From Termitomyces sp. T153 (lineage: Eukaryota; Basidiomycota; Agaricomycetes; Agaricales; Lyophyllaceae), in contig JACKQL020000029.1 in NCBI GenBank assembly GCA_018296165.2, forward strand, positions 558,001 through 622,000: DNA of 64,000 nucleotides, given 5' to 3'. Below are positions 58,035-64,000 of this stretch, piece by piece. The position numbers and the translations under genes are program-made. The notes below the pieces were generated by a model. The model saw nothing but the letters and a program-made list of their open reading frames with translations. It had not been told where the DNA came from and ran no database searches. The number at the start of each line of letters is the position of its first letter. Positions within the stretch are counted from its first letter, which is position 1.

Positions 58035-58830
58035 TATCAGGTTCCACTGACCATGGGAGCTCAGCTTGACTGGGCAAGTCCTTACTAGGCAGACACAACA
58101 TCCTGCACTTATAACCTAGCATTCTGGAGAGGTCCGGACTTTAGTTACTTGCAAGGGTAAGCCAAGAGAAGTGGTCCAAGCAAGTCCAGAGTGGTCTGGA
58201 GAAGTCTAAGACAAGGTACAAGGAGGGGTTGGGCTTGGAAAAGACCCAGGTACAAGCTTGGAGGTGAGTATCAAAGGTGTGGGGCAAACAGAGGCTATGC
58301 AAGTGAAGGAAGCAGGGCCAGAGTTTGATGGGGGATCAATTAATCTTGATGGGTTTGGGGCTGAGCATAAAGCAAGGTCTGGAGTTGGTTATGAATGTTT
58401 GTAAGTTATAATTGTAAGCATGGAGTTTGTAACAGCATTAGAGTTGAAGGGAACTTAGGCACAATAAAGGAAATGGAGATAGATGAGACAAGATGGAGTT
58501 GAGGCAAGATTGAGATGAGAACAAAAATAGATTGGGATGGAGTCATGAGATGATAATGAGATGATAGACAGAGATAGAGACAAGACAAGACTAGAAGACT
58601 GAGAAAAGACAGAATGTAACAAGAAATACAAAACACAAAGAAACCAAGTAAGCAATGTTAATATCAAGACTAGAGTATGGGATGCTACTCTTTGACTTGT
58701 ATACCAGCTAATGGAACTCCTCTGGGGATGGTGGGTCTGACTGCAGGGTTTGTTGGGGCTGTACAGAGTTGATGGGTGTCAGTTACAATTGGTTGGCAAG
58801 CCATAGTGATATACTGATAGGACTAGGTCA
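58035..58830 (-). repeat. Decayed LTR of the first Gypsy family, inverted
   Basis: From TATCAGGTTCCACTGAC onward it matches the reverse complement of the 21,881-22,823 LTR: CCTTACTAGGCAGA, ATCCTGCACTTATAACC, a purine-rich middle (GAGACAAGA-type) and TTGACTTGTATACC opposite the TATATAAG region. Similarity fades after about 58,830, so the U3 end is missing or too diverged. No partner LTR was seen. Confidence 0.7.
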
Positions 58831-58839
58831 TTAATGCTT

Positions 58840-61800
58840 GTTGCTAAGCCATTAACAATGATGAGAGTGAACAAAAAAAAAGAGATCTGAAGCCTAAGAG
58901 CTGAGGGATACTTTGGGGACAATTCTCTTGTTGATTCTCTGTATATACAGGCAGTATTTATACTGTTTGTAAGTATAGTATTCAGAAAGAAAAGATTCTT
59001 GCTGCCAGCAATGTCATCTGCCAAAGTGTCCATAATACATATTGGGTATCAGTATGGTAACCAAGTGTATGTATGCAATGTCAAAAATATGCATAATAAG
59101 TGTCAGTAAGAGAAAGAGAGCATACTGAACATCAATATCTAAAGTGTAGACACTGTTCAGATATGTTTGTAAGTGAGACAAGAGAAATGATGGGTAAGGG
59201 GTCATATGGTCTTTAATGTCTGATTTGTGAAGAAGTATTGTTGTCACTAAGTGATGGTTGCTAATAGTCATCACTAAGGGAAGGTCTCAACCTTATTGTT
59301 CTAGACCCAAAGGATAGACTCTATGTGATGAGGCTCATGATCCAAAAGCCTTGTGGTTGCTAGAATCTCATGCAAATGACTACATCATTCCAGACCTTGG
59401 AGCTAGACCACACATGATAAGTTGTGTGACTCATGTGTGACCTATAAAATGAGACAAATAACAAGAAACACAAAAAAAAACCATGTTGTGTCCAAGTCAT
59501 GTGCTGTCAGATAAGATAGTTGGAGATGTTGGTAACAGTGCTCAGCAACAAGTAGGCCTTATTATCCTCCCCTATGCTGAAATCTTGACTATCCTCAGTC
59601 AACCATCAGTCAACCAAAGTCCTGTGATTGCTTGCATGGTCTGTGTGAAGGGGGTCCAAGGATATAAAAGGCTGGTGATTAGTTGGACTTTGTCAAATTT
59701 CCCCCACCTCTTTATCTCTTCACTTTCATCACCAGCTCAATCTTATTGCTATGTCCTTGAATCTTCCCAAACAGCTTGAGAAGCACACCATGGCACAGGC
59801 CTTTCTTGGATTGAGTTGATTGCCTCCTTTCCATCACATGTGACTTGTTAGCAACCAATTCATGGCTAGCAGTCACCACTATCTTCAAGACCTGGCTGCA
59901 ATGGTTTGAGACAGCTGGGAGCAAGATTGAGTGGGTGGAGTTAGTGGCTGTTGACAAGGAATGTCAGCAGCTATATGAGCAGTACAAGGGGGAAGACTGG
60001 GTCCAAAATTACAACAAACACTTTGTAAGTTTTCCTTCTTTGCTTCCTAGCAACTTCACTAATGTTATTGCTAGGCTCCTCCTTCACTAGAGTACCTGCT
60101 GGAGGACCTGGAGGCTAGTATGATGGTAAGTGCTAGCAATGTCACCAATGCTAGTGATACTGCTAAAGTAATTTCAGCTGCTCAAGGACTTGTCTTCTAA
60201 TAACCAATTCTTCTTCCAGCACCCACCATACAAACTCACAATAGTGATAGAGGTTGAGTGTAGTGAGGGTTGTAGGAAAGAGGGTAGTGCAAATGGTGGG
60301 GACATTGGGGAGGCTGGGCCCTCCACTCCCAAGCATGCTGCTGGTGGCATTGCTAAGGGGCTGGTGACATTGCCAAGAGTAGTAACAATCCCAAAGGGCA
60401 AAGGGAAAAGAAAGGCAAAGGATGAAGATGAAGAGGAAGATTTTGTAGTGAGTCCCTTTCTGTCACTAATGCTTACCAACTTTTGCTAACATTATCATAA
60501 GAACCAATTCAAGACTTGTTTACCAATAAGGAGCTGGTTGGCCTTTTATGGTGGAGAAAGGCCACAATAGTGGTGGATACTAGAATTGGCACCAGAGTGG
60601 TATTGAAGAAGGCAAAGTGGAAGACTACAGTGTTACTAAAGGAGAGAAAGGCATTCAAAGGGAGGCAAGGAGCAGTAGGTCTTTTACTGCTTTCCACTAT
60701 TGTAGTTGCTAACAGCTTTCTAAGTGCAACAACTGCTGGGTAGAGAATGACTCAGAAAGGTGTTGATACCCCACCAGCACACAATCCTGCTATTGTTGTG
60801 ATAGCTCAAGAAAAGGGTGTTTCTACAGTGGGAAGTCATCCAGAAGTAGAGGTGGGAAGTTTGTGAAGAAGATAGCAACAAGGGCAGCCTTGGTGAGACA
60901 GGCCAGGATTTTTGTAGAGCAACGACAGAAGTTAGCAAAAAAGGGGGAGCTTATTCAGATCAGGCACTCAAGCCTGAGTCTGCTAACATTGCAGAATGGG
61001 ATGATCATGAGCAGTAGTAGGGCCATTAATAGAAGGCAATAGGAGAAGAGTTGAGTGGAGGTTGAGAGCAACAAGGAAGCTAGCAACAGAGACAGCAACA
61101 GCAGCAGCAATGATAGTGACAACATGCCCTTGGCATGTAAATGTGCAGCTAGTCCAGCCTCAGCCACTTCAACTAAGCAGCAGAAGACCATTGCTAGTGA
61201 GGGGGAGCTGGAAGCAGAGGATGTGGAGATGAGAGAGGTGACACCAGCAGCAATGGTTGCAGAGGAAGAGGTTGAGGTGGAACAGCAGGATGAGGTGAGA
61301 GCAATTGAAGTCAAGGAAGGCAAAGACCAGGATGTGAGTTGATGGCTAGTAAGTCCTAACAATATTGCTAGGTTGTCTGGACCCATACCCCTCAAAGGCA
61401 GGTGGGCAATGACAAGCTAGAGTGGCTAGGGCAAGACCTAGCTTACTGACCTCACTCATGTTGGCAATGTTGCTGAGAGGGTATGAGGACCACACAGCTG
61501 TGTTGGAGTGGCACTTTCAGAGAGAGCTGAAAATGACCAGGGAAGAGCTCCTGGAGGCCAGGGCAAAGTTTGCAGTTGCTAAATGGTTGCTAGTGATAGT
61601 GACAGGTTACTGGAGCAACTGTCAGTCTTTTTTGGCTTGGCAGGAGGAGAATGGGATTAGTGAAGAGGAATGGGAGGAGGGGAAGCTGGGAGATGTGCCT
61701 AGCAATGATGCTGACCTTGATGCCTAGCAACCACTGCTCCCTGAATATTATTAAAATTCTTGTATCAGTTACCCTTTCATCTTAAGGGGCTTAATAAAAT

Positions 61801-62580
61801 GTATCATATTAAACTGGATCAGGAAGGATAAGAGCTGATAAGAAAGAAAAATATAAATTCTAGCAACTTTTGCTTGATACTAGCAACCATAGGAGAAACA
61901 CTCAGTAGATCATCATGGCATGAAATTCCCCAAAAGTGTGCTGAGTGCTAGCAACAAGTCACTAAGCAAGTGTCTGAAAGAAAGAAAATGGAAATGAAAC
62001 TGTCTGTAAAGTGTTTTGAGCAAGCAATATGTGATATATAAAAAAAGCAAGATAAAAGATGTAATGTATTTTGTAAGGTACATGGCAGTTTTTCTGAATA
62101 GCTAGCAAATTATATAAGTGATATGAAACACAAAGTCAAGAGATGTTACTAAGGCTTAGCAAATGGTTTTTAATCATTGTCATTGTTAGTGATGTTGCCA
62201 GCATCATCATTGTCTATAAGGTTGATTTGTTCAAGTTCATGTAGGTGGGAGGTGTCAATGTCAAAAGCATTGCTAGGCACTGAGATGTGTTCTCTAGCAA
62301 AGGAACCAAGCAAAAGGCAGCTACTGGGCAATGCAAGACTGAACCATCTAATCCACAAAGGATGTAAGTGCCTCCATGAGATATCACTACAAGGGGGCCT
62401 AAGTATCAAGGCCTCATCTTCTTGTTATGCATAACTTCAATTCTAATGTTCCTCATCAGGACAAGGCTACCAGTGTGGAAGTTGTAGTCACAAATTGTGG
62501 CAGCATGTTCTGCTTCAAAGCAAATAGCAGCTAGGCAATGAGTGCTAAGGACATTGTCATGTAGTTGCTAGAGGTCTTCT
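58840..62580. repeat. Region enriched for TAGCAA/TTGCTA
   Basis: By eye I count about 26 TAGCAA or TTGCTA hexamers in about 3.7 kb, many extended to GCTAGCAA(C/T). About two would be expected by chance for a hexamer counted on both strands. They occur in putative exons and introns alike. Confidence 0.6.
59845..61730 (+). pseudogene. Hypothetical multi-exon gene, transposon-associated type
   Basis: Coding-like exons: about 59,845-60,024 (WFETAGSKIEWVELVAVDKE, LYEQYKGEDWVQNYNKHF), intron 60,025-60,092, 60,093-60,125 (YLLEDLEASMM), intron 60,126-60,219, 60,220-60,448 (GGDIGEAGPSTPKHAAGG, KGKGKRKAKDEDEEEDF), then 60,490-60,743 (FTNKELVGLLWWRKATIVV), about 60,860-61,000 (KIATRAALVRQARIFVEQRQ), 61,055-61,340 (acidic, EGELEAEDVEMREV) and 61,422-61,727 (DHTAVLEWHFQRELKMTREE, FLAWQEENGISEEEWEEG, stop). 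Some junctions do not keep phase, so the model is uncertain and the gene may be decayed. I do not recognise a domain; the acidic, Lys-rich middle suggests a nuclear protein. Confidence 0.4.
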
Positions 62581-62750
62581 GGATGACATTGAAGGTTGAT
62601 TGCTTAGCAGGCTATGAGGTTGGTAGAAGACAAGAAGGAGTTTGGCAGAGGTTGCAGGTAGGTCACTTCCATTATGTCAGCTGGAAGAAGGGAATAAATA
62701 CTAGTAACAGCATAGTAAGGGAAACAGCCCATTTGCTTGCAAACTGTAAC
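61731..62750. other. AT-rich stretch without a recognised gene
   Basis: Short frames only. It carries about eight of the TAGCAA/TTGCTA motifs and ends where the next LTR fragment begins. Confidence 0.4.
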
Positions 62751-62965
62751 TGTAAGGGCAACCTCTGGAGGCTGTGGCTCAATCACCCAGCTGGCAAAGG
62801 GAAATCCAAAGTCTATTCAGTACTGTACAGTGTCTACTGAGATAACTACTCACCCAGCAAAGGGAAATCCAAAGAAAACAAGTCTGGGGATTCCCTAGGC
62901 CAGGTGTGATGCTTCAGAGGCTTCAGAAGCATGAGAAACAACTGTACAGTATCTATATACTATGC
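62751..62965 (-). repeat. LTR fragment of the second Gypsy family, inverted
   Basis: It starts TGTAAGGGCAACCTCTGGAG and follows the solo LTR at 35,072 for about 215 bp, with two (A/G)AAGGGAAATCCAAAG blocks and AACAACTGTACAGT. Similarity stops near 62,965 and no CTGACA end is found, so it is truncated or the remainder belongs to another subfamily. Confidence 0.7.
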
Positions 62966-64000
62966 GACGACCCCTGGGAAAGTGGCTGTGCCTCAATCTT
63001 CCAATAACCTGGGAAGATTCCTTATGTAATGCTTATGTAAAATTATGTAACTTGGCTGGCCTCTAATTTTTGGCCTTTTCCTTTGGTGTGTGGCAAAGAT
63101 CAATCATCGCACCGAATCACTCTTTCTTTTGACCTCTCTTTCCAATCTGAAGCATCAACCATTCTCTCTGCTCTGATACTGTGAGAAGAAACTTTGATTG
63201 GCCTGATAGACTCTACTGACCCTCTTTTGGAGGTTTTTACACTTAACTGGCCATGTATGCTCTACTTTTTGTCATCTCCAATCACTGATCATAGCTGATA
63301 ACCAGATTTTCACTATTGCATCCTTCTTTAGACTTTTTCTGAGCATTGAGTAGCTTTCTCTTCTTTCAGGTGAGCTTTCTTTTCTTTGCTTAATTGTTCA
63401 ATGGCTGATTTTGGTGGTTGTTTCTATATTGAAGCTGAATTGGGCTAGGTATACTCCTTTTCTGAGTGTAACTTTTATGGACTAATCATGGCTGAAATCA
63501 GACTTCACTACATTCTTCATTAGGCTCCTTTTCTGAGTGTTCAGTAGCTTTGCAGGTATGCTTTTTCTATATTTGTCTGAGAACTAATTCAAGTATTATC
63601 CATTTTCTTTTCTAACCAGTTATTGGCTTTCTGCTTTTAAGGTAGATCTCTTTCTCTGGGTTGATTGAAAGTTGATCTTCATGTTCTTTCATTAGAATTT
63701 TGGATTGGATTTTATCTTCAAATTATATTTGAGCCATTTTATATGTGGCTCTCATTCAGGTAAGATAGAAATGTTCCCTGCTTATTAAAGACTGTACTTG
63801 ACTGATAATTTGGTAGTTTCTGTTCTCTGGCCTTTACTGCTGTAATCCTTCACTTTTGGACAGTTGTTGAGTATGTATCTAATTTTTTTAAAAAATTATA
63901 ATAGTTATCATCAGCTTGAATTTAGGGTTAATCATCACTTTTTATTGGGGGCTTCCAATACTTCCTATCAATTTTCCTTGAAAGGTACTGTCATGTGAGT
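62966..64000. other. T-rich non-coding DNA with weak internal repeats
   Basis: Pyrimidine-rich sequence without coding frames. A TTTTTCTGAG..TTCAGTAGCTTT-like phrase recurs loosely near 63,335, 63,458 and 63,530. It may be the remainder of a long LTR or untranslated leader that continues beyond the window. Confidence 0.35.

Noticed and set aside
62966..63200. Continuation of the 62,751 LTR to a full-length solo LTR.
   Set aside because: No CTGACA terminus or matching 5-bp flank to the bases before 62,751 was found, and similarity to the other copies stops near 62,965.
1..64000. tRNA, rRNA, CRISPR arrays, bacterial operons, replication origins.
   Set aside because: No cloverleaf with a GGTTCGAATCC-like T-arm, no rRNA core sequence and no regularly spaced direct repeats with unique spacers were seen; the sequence is fungal nuclear DNA.

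Overview
The window looks like a stretch of a repeat-rich mushroom-forming fungus (Agaricomycetes, Basidiomycota). The evidence is many 40-70 bp GT-AG introns, fragments of the fungal-specific FunK1 kinase family, a Tnp2-type (CACTA-like) transposase of the agaricomycete kind, Ty3/Gypsy chromoviruses, a DUF6533 membrane protein and a Ser/Thr-rich single-pass membrane protein. Genus and species cannot be fixed from the sequence. There is no sign of bacterial, plasmid or viral-genome organisation.

Layout. 1-11.9 kb: CpG-poor, decayed DNA with an ABC-C transporter remnant (-), a mosaic of gene fragments, a degenerate tandem repeat, a broken Tnp2 transposase (-) and a broken agaricomycete hypothetical gene (+). 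11,939-22,823: a complete but mutated Ty3/Gypsy element with 0.94 kb LTRs and a perfect 5-bp target duplication (GTTGG). It carries gag, two successive aspartic protease domains, RT-RNase H, integrase, a chromodomain and an accessory open region on the opposite strand. 22.8-26 kb: a multi-exon coiled-coil gene and another hypothetical fragment. 26-28.1 kb: an inverted copy of 1.0-3.2 kb. 28.2-34.9 kb: a repeat-rich hypothetical gene, a multi-exon MATE transporter pseudogene, and an AT-rich stretch with a 32-bp-stem hairpin. 35-43.5 kb: a solo LTR, a gag fragment and a second complete, inactive Ty3/Gypsy element (36,953-43,506, target duplication GCAAG) with another solo LTR nested in its gag.

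44.5-56.4 kb is a different compartment: CpG-rich, without recognisable transposons, and holding host genes. These are a 1,095-residue Ser/Thr-rich membrane protein (3 exons), an SNG1/DUF3533 transporter relic whose two halves now lie in opposite orientations, and an apparently intact 10-exon DUF6533 membrane protein gene (-). From about 56.5 kb the CpG-poor repeat compartment resumes: a Gypsy pol relic, a decayed LTR of the first element's family on the minus strand, a hypothetical multi-exon gene region unusually rich in TAGCAA/TTGCTA, another LTR fragment, and T-rich DNA to the end.

The genes do not form a pathway. The shared theme is mobile-element invasion and decay. The two LTRs of the first element differ almost only by transitions at CpG, which fits deamination of methylated CpG, and most premature stops in the transposons and transporter relics fit the same process. 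The sharp change at about 44.5 and 56.4 kb looks like the edges of a methylated and an unmethylated compartment. Coordinates of exons and repeats were worked out by eye; identity levels are estimates.
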